Origin: an uncultured Clostridia bacterium
GTDB lineage: Bacteria; Bacillota; Clostridia; Christensenellales; UBA1242
Assembly: GCA_944350015.1 (NCBI GenBank)
Contig: CALVNW010000006.1
Location: 1-64,000, forward strand
Direction: 5' to 3'
DNA length: 64,000 nt
Part shown: in pieces, positions 26,340 to 35,151 of the stretch
How the letters are laid out: every line of letters begins with the position of its first letter
How positions within the stretch are numbered: the first letter of the stretch is position 1
Program-made: the position numbers and the translations under genes
Notes under the pieces: model-generated
The model's input: the letters and a program-made list of their open reading frames with translations, nothing else
Databases searched by the model: none
What the model was told of the DNA's origin: nothing

Positions 26340-27212
26340 ATGAGTAAAAATGTTTTTAAGGCGATAAAAAGCAAACTTTCAGTAATTCCTGTGCATCCAA
26401 CTTTTATTTTGCTTTTTTTATGGTTTGTTTTAACTAAAAATTTTATAGGTTTTTTAAGTTTTGTTCTTGTTGTTCTGATGCACGAATATGGACATTATTT
26501 TGTTGCAAAAAAATTAGGGTACAAACTTGACGGATTTTTTATTGCACCCTATGGAGTTAGTTTAAATTACAGCGAAAAGGCGTTTGACAGCAAAGATGAG
26601 CTTTTGATAGCTCTTGCAGGGCCTTGTGTAAATTTTTTTATAAGTTTAGTCTTGGTGACGCTTTGGTGGATTATTCCCGATATATACAATTTTACAAGTG
26701 TTATTGTCGTTCAATCGGTAATGCTAGGACTTTTTAATCTACTGCCTTGTTATCCGCTTGATGGCGGAAGAGTGCTTGCTAGCCTGCTACAAAATTCGCT
26801 CTCAAGAGAAAGGGCGGTTAATCTTACAGTAAAATTTAACTACTTTTTTTCTTTTATTTTGCTTAGCCTCTTTTTTGTAAGCTTATTCATTGATTTCAAC
26901 CCCACTCTATGCTTGTGTGGCTGTTTTTTGGTGCTAGGAATTATTGACTCAAAGTTTGAGTGTCGCTATCAGCCTGTAAACATATTTAAAAAGCGTACAA
27001 AAGATTTTTCTAAGCCAGTTTTTATCGCGGTCAACTGCGAGGTCACCCTCTGCGAGCTTTTAAAGCATATAGAGGTCAACAAGTATACTATTTTTGTGGT
27101 TGTGCTAAAAAACGGGAACTCTCTACATTTAGATGAAGGAAAAGTCAAAAAACTGTCAATGAGCTATCCAGTAAACGCAAAGCTATGTGACCTTTTTAAA
27201 AATAAATTGTAA
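26340..27212 (+). CDS. SpoIVFB-like site-2 (M50) metalloprotease
   Basis: 290 residues with about six membrane segments. The zinc motif HExxH appears as MHEYGHYFVAKKLG (about residue 49), and the third ligand motif as LPCYPLDGGRVL near residue 142. The N-terminus (SVIPVHPTFILLFLW) and a C-terminal cytoplasmic CBS-like region match SpoIVFB, the intramembrane protease that activates pro-sigma-K in the mother cell. A sigK gene with a pro-sequence lies at 47857. ATG 26340 has AAAAGG at good spacing. The frame opens at 26274, but upstream ATGs lack ribosome binding sites and would add a non-typical N-terminus. Confidence 0.82.
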   Translation: MSKNVFKAIKSKLSVIPVHPTFILLFLWFVLTKNFIGFLSFVLVVLMHEYGHYFVAKKLGYKLDGFFIAPYGVSLNYSEKAFDSKDELLIALAGPCVNFFISLVLVTLWWIIPDIYNFTSVIVVQSVMLGLFNLLPCYPLDGGRVLASLLQNSLSRERAVNLTVKFNYFFSFILLSLFFVSLFIDFNPTLCLCGCFLVLGIIDSKFECRYQPVNIFKKRTKDFSKPVFIAVNCEVTLCELLKHIEVNKYTIFVVVLKNGNSLHLDEGKVKKLSMSYPVNAKLCDLFKNKL

Positions 27213-27250
27213 AAAACCTATCACTCAAATAGGTAAATATCAATTATGTT

Positions 27251-27281
27251 AAAAAAGACACTTTTCTTTTATAAAAGTGTC
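27251..27281 (-). terminator. Terminator for the leftward 147-aa gene
   Basis: Perfect 9-bp stem GACACTTTT (27257-27265) with AAAAGTGTC (27273-27281). On the minus strand it is followed by six T residues (complement of 27251-27256). Confidence 0.82.
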
Positions 27282-27315
27282 AAGTTAAAAAGTGTCAATT
27301 TCAATTCACAAACCC

Positions 27316-27759
27316 TTAAATTAAAAATGGCATTAAAGCGTCAATATTGTTTCGCTCGAGTTCTTTTAGGTTGGTTAGTATTTCGTCAAGTTCGCTTGAA
27401 ACACCTTTATGGTCTGCTTGGTCTTTTTCGCAGGTGAGAACGCCCATAAAAGTGCCAAGAAGCATAAGCTCTGCGATGTGTCTTGTGGTTTTATCTGTCA
27501 TTGTTGACATATTAATAGAACCCCAAAGCCTTGCCTTTTCAAGCCAATTGTTATCTTTTATCCCTTCAATTTTTTCGGCTTTAGCAAAAAGCTCGCACTC
27601 TTTTTCAAGGGCCATATATTTATCTTGCTCGCTAGCAAGCTCGCGTTGAAGGCTGTTTTCCTTTACTTTTGGCAGTATATCTTCAATAGATTGTACGGCA
27701 GTTTTAATGTTTTGATAGATTGCGTTTAAATATTCTGTTAATCTTTCTTTTTCGTCCAT
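27316..27759 (-). CDS. Conserved helical protein, unknown function (147 aa)
   Basis: Soluble, all-helical protein with alternating charged and hydrophobic residues and no membrane segment or signal peptide. The central segment KARLWGSINMSTMTDKTTRHIAELMLLGTFMGV is likely the conserved core, by its uncharged, Gly/Met-rich character. It resembles uncharacterised proteins I recall from Clostridia, but I cannot give a family name. The start has AAGGAG (minus strand, 27765-27772 region) at proper spacing. It is a single gene with its own terminator. Confidence 0.65.
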   Translation of the reverse strand: MDEKERLTEYLNAIYQNIKTAVQSIEDILPKVKENSLQRELASEQDKYMALEKECELFAKAEKIEGIKDNNWLEKARLWGSINMSTMTDKTTRHIAELMLLGTFMGVLTCEKDQADHKGVSSELDEILTNLKELERNNIDALMPFLI

Positions 27760-27873
27760 AATTTCTCCTTTTAATTGTTATGTGTAAAATTTATAATTTA
27801 ATACATCAATTTTAAATTTACCTAATTTTTTATTATCTTGTATACATTTTGAAAGATTGCAAATTCTATCTAT

Positions 27874-29253
27874 ATGAAGATGTCAACTAAAATATTGCTC
27901 GTATTATTTATACTTGTTACAATACCTGCTTTGGTGCTAGGAGGTTCTATTTTTGCTGGCATAAAGGCAACAGAAAACGGGTTTGTGTTTGACTTTGACA
28001 CTAAAGGTATCATTGCGATAGTGTTATCTATAATTTCAACTATTTTAGGCACGATTTTATACGTTAAATTTTTGATGTCTTTAAGCCTAGAGCGAGTGCT
28101 ATTTTTCTCAAGCATACCAATGATTATGATTTATGGTGCCATTATGTTTTTGATTGCCGATTTGTCTAACCTAAACAATAATCTTGCGATATCTGTACGC
28201 AGTGTATTAAACCTTTCGCCTGACAATGACTATAATACAATATTGTGGGCAATACTTGTGACAATACTCTTTGTGATGCTATTGTCTGTCAATTATTTTT
28301 TCATTTGTAAACCGATGAACAAAGTGGAGAAGATAGTTTCAAGGCTTGGTGATGGCAAAGTTAAAGAGAACAAACTCCAAATTGGCGGTAGCAAACAATT
28401 TAAAAATATAGAACATAGTTTAAACAAAATAAACAATAATTATAAGGAAAAGGATAACACCTTAAAGCGTGCGGACCTGCCACGAAAAGAGTATAGACAG
28501 CTTACAAGATTTTTTGGCAAGGCGAGCATAGAGGAGCTTGAGCGAGGGCTTGAAGTTAAGAAAAAATCTACCTTGATGGTTATAAAACTTGAGTGCAGTG
28601 AAAGGACGCTTGAAGGCGACTATAAGCTTGTCGACTCCTATCTGAATGTGATTGTTCCTATAATAAAACGCTTTGGCGGTTTTGTCATTAAATATCTTGG
28701 AGATGGCATTGTGGTAGTTTTTCAAAGGTCTGAAGATGCACTTGATAGCTCATTATCTATTTGCAGAACTGTAAAAGTTAAAAACAAATCAACAAGTCAA
28801 AAGTTTAAAGAAAAGATTGCTATTTGCACATCAAATGTAGGCTTTAAGTTGAAAACTGAAAGTAAAGAACTTGAAATAGCCACAAAAGAATATGAGGTCT
28901 TGTCTAAAATAGACAAAATAATATCCTTTTTGCACAGCAAAGTCATATTTACCAAAAGTTGCCTAGACGACTTGCCTCTTAGGTATAAATTTGCATACCG
29001 ATACCTTGGAAGTATAAATAATTATGACGGAAATGACATCTTAATCTTTGAAAAACTTGATGTTTATCCACGTGATGTTGTCTCAAAACTTGTCAAAAAC
29101 AAGGGGCTGTTTGAACGCGGTGTGATTTGCTATGATGATGGTCAGTATCAAAAGGCGCTAGACTATTTTCAAGAGAACATCCGCTCATATCCAGACGACA
29201 AGGCGGGTTATGTTTATTACAATAACGCCAAAGATAAGGTTAGTAGTCAATAG
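27874..29253 (+). CDS. Membrane protein with degenerate class III cyclase domain and C-terminal TPR
   Basis: 459 residues: about four membrane segments (residues 5-155), a HAMP-like stretch (NKVEKIVSRLGDGKV), a cyclase-homology domain (about 225-385), and a TPR-like helix pair at the end (FERGVICYDDGQYQKALDYF). The cyclase fold is visible in TLMVIKLECSE and in GGFVIKYLGDGIVVVF. The first metal aspartate (FxD) is replaced by Glu in KLEC. The later substrate-specifying and Asn/Arg transition-state positions, normally VNxAxRL, read LSKIDKI. Nucleotide cyclase activity is therefore unlikely, and a sensor or scaffold role is inferred. No good ribosome site is seen. ATG 27880 is an alternative start. 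Confidence 0.7.
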   Translation: MKMSTKILLVLFILVTIPALVLGGSIFAGIKATENGFVFDFDTKGIIAIVLSIISTILGTILYVKFLMSLSLERVLFFSSIPMIMIYGAIMFLIADLSNLNNNLAISVRSVLNLSPDNDYNTILWAILVTILFVMLLSVNYFFICKPMNKVEKIVSRLGDGKVKENKLQIGGSKQFKNIEHSLNKINNNYKEKDNTLKRADLPRKEYRQLTRFFGKASIEELERGLEVKKKSTLMVIKLECSERTLEGDYKLVDSYLNVIVPIIKRFGGFVIKYLGDGIVVVFQRSEDALDSSLSICRTVKVKNKSTSQKFKEKIAICTSNVGFKLKTESKELEIATKEYEVLSKIDKIISFLHSKVIFTKSCLDDLPLRYKFAYRYLGSINNYDGNDILIFEKLDVYPRDVVSKLVKNKGLFERGVICYDDGQYQKALDYFQENIRSYPDDKAGYVYYNNAKDKVSSQ

Positions 29254-29265
29254 CTTTTAATACAC

Positions 29266-29295
29266 TTGACAAATTAATACCGAAAGTACTATACT
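29266..29295 (+). promoter_or_regulatory. Strong promoter giving a leaderless transcript
   Basis: TTGACA (29266-29271), 18-nt spacer, TATACT (29290-29295). The predicted start, 7 nt after the -10, coincides with the A of the ATG at 29302. Confidence 0.8.
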
Positions 29296-29301
29296 TTGCG
29301 T

Positions 29302-31133
<1,832 letters not shown>

Positions 31134-31187
31134 TTTTGAAGTGGATAAATTAGGATGAAATTAAGTTAAATGTGACCGAGAGAACAC

Positions 31188-31277
31188 GGCTTGTCATCAG
31201 TAAACGCCGAAAAGGCGTTTGCTTTAAAAGCTTTCGCTTTTTTGCCTCATTAAAAATGAGGCGATGACAAGCCTTTT
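31188..31277. ncRNA. Four-way-junction structured element downstream of mnmA
   Basis: An 11-bp perfect outer stem GGCTTGTCATC (31188-31198) with GATGACAAGCC (31263-31273) encloses three tight hairpins in 64 nt: AAACGCC/GGCGTTT with a GAAAA loop (31202-31220), AAAAGC/GCTTTT with a TTTC loop (31226-31241), and GCCTCATT/AATGAGGC with an AAA loop (31244-31262). It ends TTTTCT. The structure is seen directly. Whether it acts as a large terminator, an RNA or a mobile palindromic element is not known. No promoter of its own was identified. Confidence 0.65.
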
Positions 31278-31397
31278 CTATAATTTATTACAATAAATCT
31301 TTTTAAATATCAAACCCTATGCAATACTTGGCTATAAATTTGTAAGTTTAGTATAAAAAACGCAGTTTTAGGCAAGATAAGTATAGGAGGTTAAGAT

Positions 31398-31625
31398 ATG
31401 ATAATTGCAAATTGGATAGCATTTATTATCTTGCTCATAGGCGGACTCAATTGGGGACTTGTAGGACTTTTCAACTTCAATTTAGTTGCGTTTATCAGTA
31501 TGGGTAATAGAATTGTAGAACGAATTATCTATGTATTAGTTCTATTAGCAACCATTTGGTTAATTATTTCATCAGCAATAGATGGTGGAATTGTGCTAAC
31601 AAATGGACTATACAATAGAGCATAA
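31398..31625 (+). CDS. DUF378 small membrane protein (YuzA-like)
   Basis: 75 residues, with two membrane segments. The signature IGGLNWGLVGLFNFNLVA at about residues 13-30 defines the DUF378 family, and the second helix (RIIYVLVLLATIWLII) also matches. Function is unknown. It has a strong AGGAGG site 7 nt before the ATG and its own terminator, so it is a monocistronic gene. Its small size and stand-alone transcription fit a stress or envelope role, but nothing in the sequence proves this. Confidence 0.9.
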   Translation: MIIANWIAFIILLIGGLNWGLVGLFNFNLVAFISMGNRIVERIIYVLVLLATIWLIISSAIDGGIVLTNGLYNRA

Positions 31626-31629
31626 ATAA

Positions 31630-31670
31630 AAGAGGGCAAATAACCTGTATAGTTAAATGCCTTCTTTTTT
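31630..31670 (+). terminator. Terminator after the DUF378 gene
   Basis: GAGGGCA (31632-31638) with TGCCTTC (31658-31664, one G-T pair), inner TAAC/GTTA pairing, then six T residues. Confidence 0.85.
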
Positions 31671-31800
31671 GTTATATGTATTAAGCTGTCGCTGTGCCTA
31701 AATTGTGCCCAAGTGTATCTTTTATTTTAAATTAAAATATAGTAAGTATAAATAATACTATTTTTTCTTGGAAACCGAACAAAAGATAACTTTATTTATA

Positions 31801-31931
31801 TTATCGGAAGCCGAACTTGCTTGCAAGGGTGAGGCTGAGGGTTTTTCACACTATGTGATGGGCGGGCAAAGCACGCAAATTCGTTAGAATTTATAAAATT
31901 TTATGATAATAAAATTTTAACATCACATAGT
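31801..31931. repeat. Interspersed palindromic repeat, copy B
   Basis: Fullest copy. The left flank TTATCGGAAGCCGAACTTGC matches copy A. The core is bounded by exact inverted arms ACTATGTGATG (31850-31860) and CATCACATAGT (31921-31931). Inside are two hairpins: AAATTC-GTTA-GAATTT, and AAAATTTTAT/ATAAAATTTT around GATA. Confidence 0.88.
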
Positions 31932-31959
31932 TTATATTTGTGTAACTTTTGGCGTTCGT

Positions 31960-32042
31960 ACTATGTGATGAGTAGATAAAGCGCGCAAATTCGTTAGAAT
32001 TTATAAAATTTCATACTAACAAAATTTTAATATCTCATAACT
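31960..32042. repeat. Interspersed palindromic repeat, copy C (left flank absent)
   Basis: The core only, in the same orientation, 28 nt after copy B. The left arm ACTATGTGATG (31960-31970) and the AAATTCGTTAGAATTT hairpin are kept. The right arm has decayed to TATCTCATAACT. It ends 20 nt from the 3' end of tRNA-Ser. Confidence 0.8.
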
Positions 32043-32061
32043 ATTTTGTATATTTTAAAAT

Positions 32062-32150
32062 TGGCGCAGAGAACAGGATTCGAACCTGCGGAGGCTATTA
32101 ACCTCACACGCTTTCCAAGCGTGCGCCTTAAACCTCTCGGCCATCTCTGC
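32062..32150 (-). tRNA. tRNA-Ser (anticodon GGA)
   Basis: Read on the minus strand: acceptor GCAGAGA pairing with TCTCTGC, discriminator G, encoded CCA. The D arm has GCC/GGC, the anticodon stem CACGC/GCGTG encloses TTGGAAA (anticodon GGA), and a long variable arm (GAGG...CCTC) is diagnostic of class II serine tRNA. The T loop is TTCGAAT. Length is 89 nt with CCA. Confidence 0.97.
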
Positions 32151-32163
32151 AGAGGATGAGTTT

Positions 32164-32373
32164 AGTTTACCATTATAGAATGAATTTGTCAAGCGAAACA
32201 ACGATATTTGCCAGCCCATCACTCCGGCAAACTTAGTTTGCATCATTATCGTTAAGTTTTCTTGTAATATTATTTTGCCTTGGTCCGTCAAATTTAGGTT
32301 TCGAGCCTTACGTTCGCCAACAAACTTAGTTTTCTAATCGCAATAAAAATTACAATTGTTTACTTTACAACAA
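32164..32373 (-). promoter_or_regulatory. tRNA-Ser promoter (32164-32192) and an otherwise empty stretch
   Basis: On the minus strand TTGACA (32192-32187), 17-nt spacer, TAAACT (32169-32164), giving a start a few bases before the tRNA. From 32193 to 32373 no gene is supported. The only structure noted is a small hairpin GCAAAC/GTTTGC (about 32227-32241). Confidence 0.65.
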
Positions 32374-32403
32374 AAAATATCCGCTAATTAGCGGATATTT
32401 TTT
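32374..32403. terminator. Bidirectional terminator
   Basis: Perfect palindromic stem AAATATCCGCT / AGCGGATATTT with an AATT loop and T-rich runs on both strands. It ends the small leftward gene at 32407-32568. Confidence 0.9.
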
Positions 32404-32406
32404 TGA

Positions 32407-32568
32407 CTATTCTTCGTCCATTTCATAATGAGAGCCTGAATGTTGTGTTGCAGGGAAACGTTGTCCTTTTTCAAGGTAGCAACTTCCACCGCATCTGCCG
32501 TTCTCATCATAGCAAGAATAGTTACCAGATTTTGGTGCTTGTTCACCAGGTTTCCATTGTTTACTCAT
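32407..32568 (-). CDS. YjzC-like small protein (53 aa)
   Basis: A 53-residue frame with a very strong GGAGG site 6 nt before its ATG. The sequence begins MSKQWKPGEQAPKSGNYSCY and continues with a Gly/Cys turn, then LEKGQRFPATQ. The arrangement 'PGEQAPKSGNY ... KGQRFP' is like the YjzC family of small Bacillota proteins of unknown function, here with three cysteines added. It has its own terminator and a TATAAT-like -10 upstream on the minus strand. Cytoplasmic; function unknown. Confidence 0.75.
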   Translation of the reverse strand: MSKQWKPGEQAPKSGNYSCYDENGRCGGSCYLEKGQRFPATQHSGSHYEMDEE

Positions 32569-32653
32569 TTTCAACCTCCACTATTATTGTGTGTAGAAAA
32601 GTAGCTATTATACAAAATATCTCATAAAACTTACTTTAAATTGCCAAATTAAT

Positions 32654-32682
32654 TTGCCAAATGTTTAACTAATAGTTATAAT
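32654..32682 (+). promoter_or_regulatory. Promoter of the degV-hinT-rnhA unit
   Basis: TTGCCA (32654-32659), 17-nt spacer, TATAAT (32677-32682). A direct repeat TTGCCAAAT (32641 and 32654) overlaps the -35 region and could be a binding site. Confidence 0.75.
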
Positions 32683-32698
32683 AAAAAAGAGGGGTGTT

Positions 32699-33547
32699 AT
32701 GGTTAGAATATGTACAGATAGTTGTGTAGACATAAACAAAAATCAAATTGAAGAGAATAATATTGCAGTTTTTCCGCTTGCGGTAATACTTAACGATAAG
32801 GAATATCTTGATGGGGTCAATATAACACCAAAGGAGATATTTGATTATGTTGAAAAAACTGGTCAACTTCCCAAAACTGCCGCAAGAAGCATTGAAGATT
32901 TTAAACATTTCTTTGAGGATTTGCTAGCAAGTGGTGATGAAGTGGTATATATGGGTATTTCAAGTAAACTTTCATCTGCCTATAGCTATGCTTGCCAAGC
33001 AAAAGAGGAGATTGGCAGTGACAAACTTTTTATTGCCGATAGCAAATCACTGTCAACAGGCATTGGCTTGCTTGTTTTATATGCTTGTCAGCTTGCAAAA
33101 TCAGGACTTTCTGGCAAAGAAATATGCGAAAAAATTAAGTTGCAAGCGGATTACAATCAAGCATCTTTTGTTGTGGATAAGCTTGACTATTTGTATAAAG
33201 GCGGAAGATGCTCGGCAATGGCAAGATTTGGAGCGAACCTATTAAAAATTAAACCAAGACTTGAGCTTGTGGACGGCAAGATTGAAAACACAGGCAAGTA
33301 TATGGGTAAATTCAATAGCGTTATTTATAAATATATTGATGATATGCTTAGGCTACATAATAAGCCAAGACGGGAACTTTGTTTCATTACTCACACTTGT
33401 CAAGACGAGGATTTTGTGAAAGATGTGGTCGAATATGTAAAGGGCAAAAACATCTTTGACGAAGTTGTTTCATCAGTGGCGGGTAGTACCATTTCTTGTC
33501 ACTGTGGTGAAAATACGCTTGGCATTTTATATCTGTTAGAGGAATAA
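32699..33547 (+). CDS. DegV family fatty-acid-binding protein
   Basis: 282 residues. The DegV fold is shown by the opening RICTDSCVDI, PLAVILNDKEYLDGVNI, then TAARSIEDF, a GISSKLSSAYSYA segment, DSKSLSTGIGLLV and KLDYLYKGGRCS. DegV proteins (FakB) bind a fatty acid and present it to FakA kinase for phosphorylation, feeding exogenous fatty acids into phospholipid synthesis. The full FakA kinase is not in the window, though a small protein resembling its C-terminal domain lies at 46649. First gene of a three-gene unit; AGAGGGG site. Confidence 0.93.
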   Translation: MVRICTDSCVDINKNQIEENNIAVFPLAVILNDKEYLDGVNITPKEIFDYVEKTGQLPKTAARSIEDFKHFFEDLLASGDEVVYMGISSKLSSAYSYACQAKEEIGSDKLFIADSKSLSTGIGLLVLYACQLAKSGLSGKEICEKIKLQADYNQASFVVDKLDYLYKGGRCSAMARFGANLLKIKPRLELVDGKIENTGKYMGKFNSVIYKYIDDMLRLHNKPRRELCFITHTCQDEDFVKDVVEYVKGKNIFDEVVSSVAGSTISCHCGENTLGILYLLEE

Positions 33548-33568
33548 ATCACAAATTAAGGAGAAAAT

Positions 33569-33973
33569 ATGGAAGATTGTTTGTTTTGCAAGATTGTTAA
33601 AGGCGAACTTCCTTCATACAAAATCTATGAGGACGAGTATGCATACGCCTTTCTTGATATCAGTAATGACGCGAATGGTCATATTTTAGTAGTGCCAAAA
33701 AGCCATTGTACAAACATTTTAGACGCAAGTGATAAAGACCTTGCAAATGTAATCAAAGCTGTCAAAATCATATCAAAGCATTTAGTAGAAAGTTGCGGTT
33801 TTGAAGGAGTGAATGTACTAAATGCAAGTGGCAAATCAGCCGAGCAAAGTGTTTTTCACCTTCATTTTCATATTTTGCCACGCAGAAGCGATGATGGCTT
33901 TAAGACTTTTCCAAGCCTTAAAAAGAATAGCGAGAGCTTAGACGAAATTTGCCAGAGGTTGAAGGTAAACTGA
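33569..33973 (+). CDS. hinT: HIT-family nucleotide hydrolase (HinT)
   Basis: 134 residues. N-terminal CLFCKIVKGELPSYKIYED segment and the catalytic triad motif HLHFHILPRR (HxHxHxx, about residues 99-108). The two N-terminal cysteines fit a zinc-containing HinT form. HinT hydrolyses purine nucleoside phosphoramidates and acyl-adenylates. It has an AAGGAG site and lies 21 nt after degV. The last base of its stop codon is the first base of the rnhA start. Confidence 0.95.
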   Translation: MEDCLFCKIVKGELPSYKIYEDEYAYAFLDISNDANGHILVVPKSHCTNILDASDKDLANVIKAVKIISKHLVESCGFEGVNVLNASGKSAEQSVFHLHFHILPRRSDDGFKTFPSLKKNSESLDEICQRLKVN

Positions 33974-34407
33974 TGAAAGATGTAGTATTATACACAGATG
34001 GTGCTTGCTCAGGCAATCCAGGCAAGGGTGGCTGGGGAGCAATTCTTTTTTATGGAGATAAAAAGAAAGAAATCTCTGGTGGTGAGAAAGAGACCACCAA
34101 TAACAGAATGGAATTAACCGCGGTAATCAAGGGATTAGAGGCACTAAAAGAAAGTTGTAATGTTGAGGTGTATAGCGATTCTGCCTATGTGGTCAATGCT
34201 TTTTTGCAAAACTGGGTAGGGAATTGGCAAAATAATGGCTGGAAAACCTCTAAAGGAAAAGTTTTGAATGTAGACCTATGGCAAAAGCTTATAGACCTTA
34301 CAAATAAACACAATGTATCTTGGCATAAAGTCAAAGGACACGCCGATGATGCCTATAATAATCGCTGTGATGCTTTGGCTCGTGGCGAGATAACTAAGTT
34401 AACTTAA
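33973..34407 (+). CDS. rnhA: Ribonuclease HI
   Basis: 144 residues, normal for RNase HI. The catalytic acids are visible in YTDGACSGNPGKGGWG, the RMELTAVIKGL glutamate, VYSDSAYVVN and the final NRCDALA aspartate. The histidine in KVKGHADD belongs to the flexible active-site loop. It degrades the RNA strand of RNA-DNA hybrids. ATG 33973 is preferred over TTG 33949, because it has GAAGGT upstream and forms a TGATG junction with hinT. A bidirectional terminator follows. Confidence 0.97.
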   Translation: MKDVVLYTDGACSGNPGKGGWGAILFYGDKKKEISGGEKETTNNRMELTAVIKGLEALKESCNVEVYSDSAYVVNAFLQNWVGNWQNNGWKTSKGKVLNVDLWQKLIDLTNKHNVSWHKVKGHADDAYNNRCDALARGEITKLT

Positions 34408-34431
34408 TATCTTAGTATAAATAAGAAAATA

Positions 34432-34480
34432 AAAGCTATTATGTAATGAAAATATAACTAAAACATAATAGCTTTATTTT
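34432..34480. terminator. Bidirectional terminator, copy 2 of the repeated hairpin
   Basis: Perfect 13-bp stem AAAGCTATTATGT (34432-34444) with ACATAATAGCTTT (34463-34475) around an 18-nt loop ending ATAACTAAA. It is T-rich on both sides and sits between convergent rnhA and the DUF4364 gene. Same core as 11072-11107. Confidence 0.9.
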
Positions 34481-34496
34481 TAAATGTTAGAAGCTT

Positions 34497-35054
34497 TTAA
34501 TCAATGTTGATTAGCTTTTCATAGATAAGCTCATATATGCTAGGAGCGTTAGCCTTCCACTTATGAATTGCCTCATTTGCTGATTGACGAGAAGGCGCTT
34601 TTATATTGAGAACAAACATAGGTTTGGTTATTAAAGGCTCATATATTTTAAGCTCTACATTATAGGAGCCATCATCATTTTTTGAGTATGTGGCGCTATA
34701 TTCTTGAGAAGATTTAACGTTTAGCCTATTAGCCTGAAGATATGCAGAGATTTCTTCTCTGGTAGTAAGGGGTATCCTTCTATAAAGGTTTGACAAACAC
34801 TCTCTACCTTCGTAGGTTAAATTAAAAAGCTCTTTGCCTTCGCTTTCATCGCCGATTTTGTAGAGTAGTTTGCTTTCAACAAGGTCGTGAATGATTGCCT
34901 TGCAGTCCATATAATTTTTAATCCAAACATTTTTTATACTACAAATATCTAAGATGGAGTCTTCAGTGAGTGGTATTTCCATCTTATCAATAACAAAAAG
35001 CATAATTAATTTTTCTAAAACGATCTGTTCTTTTTCTGTAAGTACTTTATCCAT
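34497..35054 (-). CDS. DUF4364 family protein
   Basis: 185 residues. N-terminal winged-helix-like part (LTEKEQIVLEKLIMLFVIDK, then a DCKAIIHDLVESKLLYK recognition-like segment and YEGRECLSNLYRRIP), followed by a beta-rich C-terminal domain. This is the DUF4364 family, common in Clostridia and presumed to be DNA binding. The ATG at 35054 is preferred to the one at 35060: an extended -10 (TGGTATAAT, 35061-35066 on the minus strand) places the transcription start exactly on it, giving a leaderless mRNA with no Shine-Dalgarno sequence. It is divergent from the gene at 35152. Confidence 0.85.
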   Translation of the reverse strand: MDKVLTEKEQIVLEKLIMLFVIDKMEIPLTEDSILDICSIKNVWIKNYMDCKAIIHDLVESKLLYKIGDESEGKELFNLTYEGRECLSNLYRRIPLTTREEISAYLQANRLNVKSSQEYSATYSKNDDGSYNVELKIYEPLITKPMFVLNIKAPSRQSANEAIHKWKANAPSIYELIYEKLINID

Positions 35055-35060
35055 TAGCAT

Positions 35061-35134
35061 ATTATACCATATTTAAAAAATAAATCAAATTTTTTAAATA
35101 ATTTGTTTGTTTTTTTATAAGATTATGTTAGAAT
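35061..35134. promoter_or_regulatory. Divergent promoters for DUF4364 and the acidic protein gene
   Basis: Minus strand: TTGATT (35088-35083), 16-nt spacer, TATAAT (35066-35061) with extended-10 TG. Plus strand: TTGTTT (35107-35112), 16-nt spacer, TAGAAT (35129-35134) with extended-10 TG. The two -35 elements are about 20 nt apart, so shared control is possible. Confidence 0.7.
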
Positions 35135-35151
35135 ATCAAAAAGGGGAAACT

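Noticed and set aside
31850..32042. CRISPR-like array formed by repeat copies B and C
   Set aside because: Only two units in tandem. They are long, imperfect and palindromic, there are no unique spacers of even size, and no cas genes are nearby.
32055..32291. Open frame on the minus strand across the tRNA-Ser gene
   Set aside because: It reads through a complete tRNA-Ser with CCA end and has no ribosome site. The frame is incidental.
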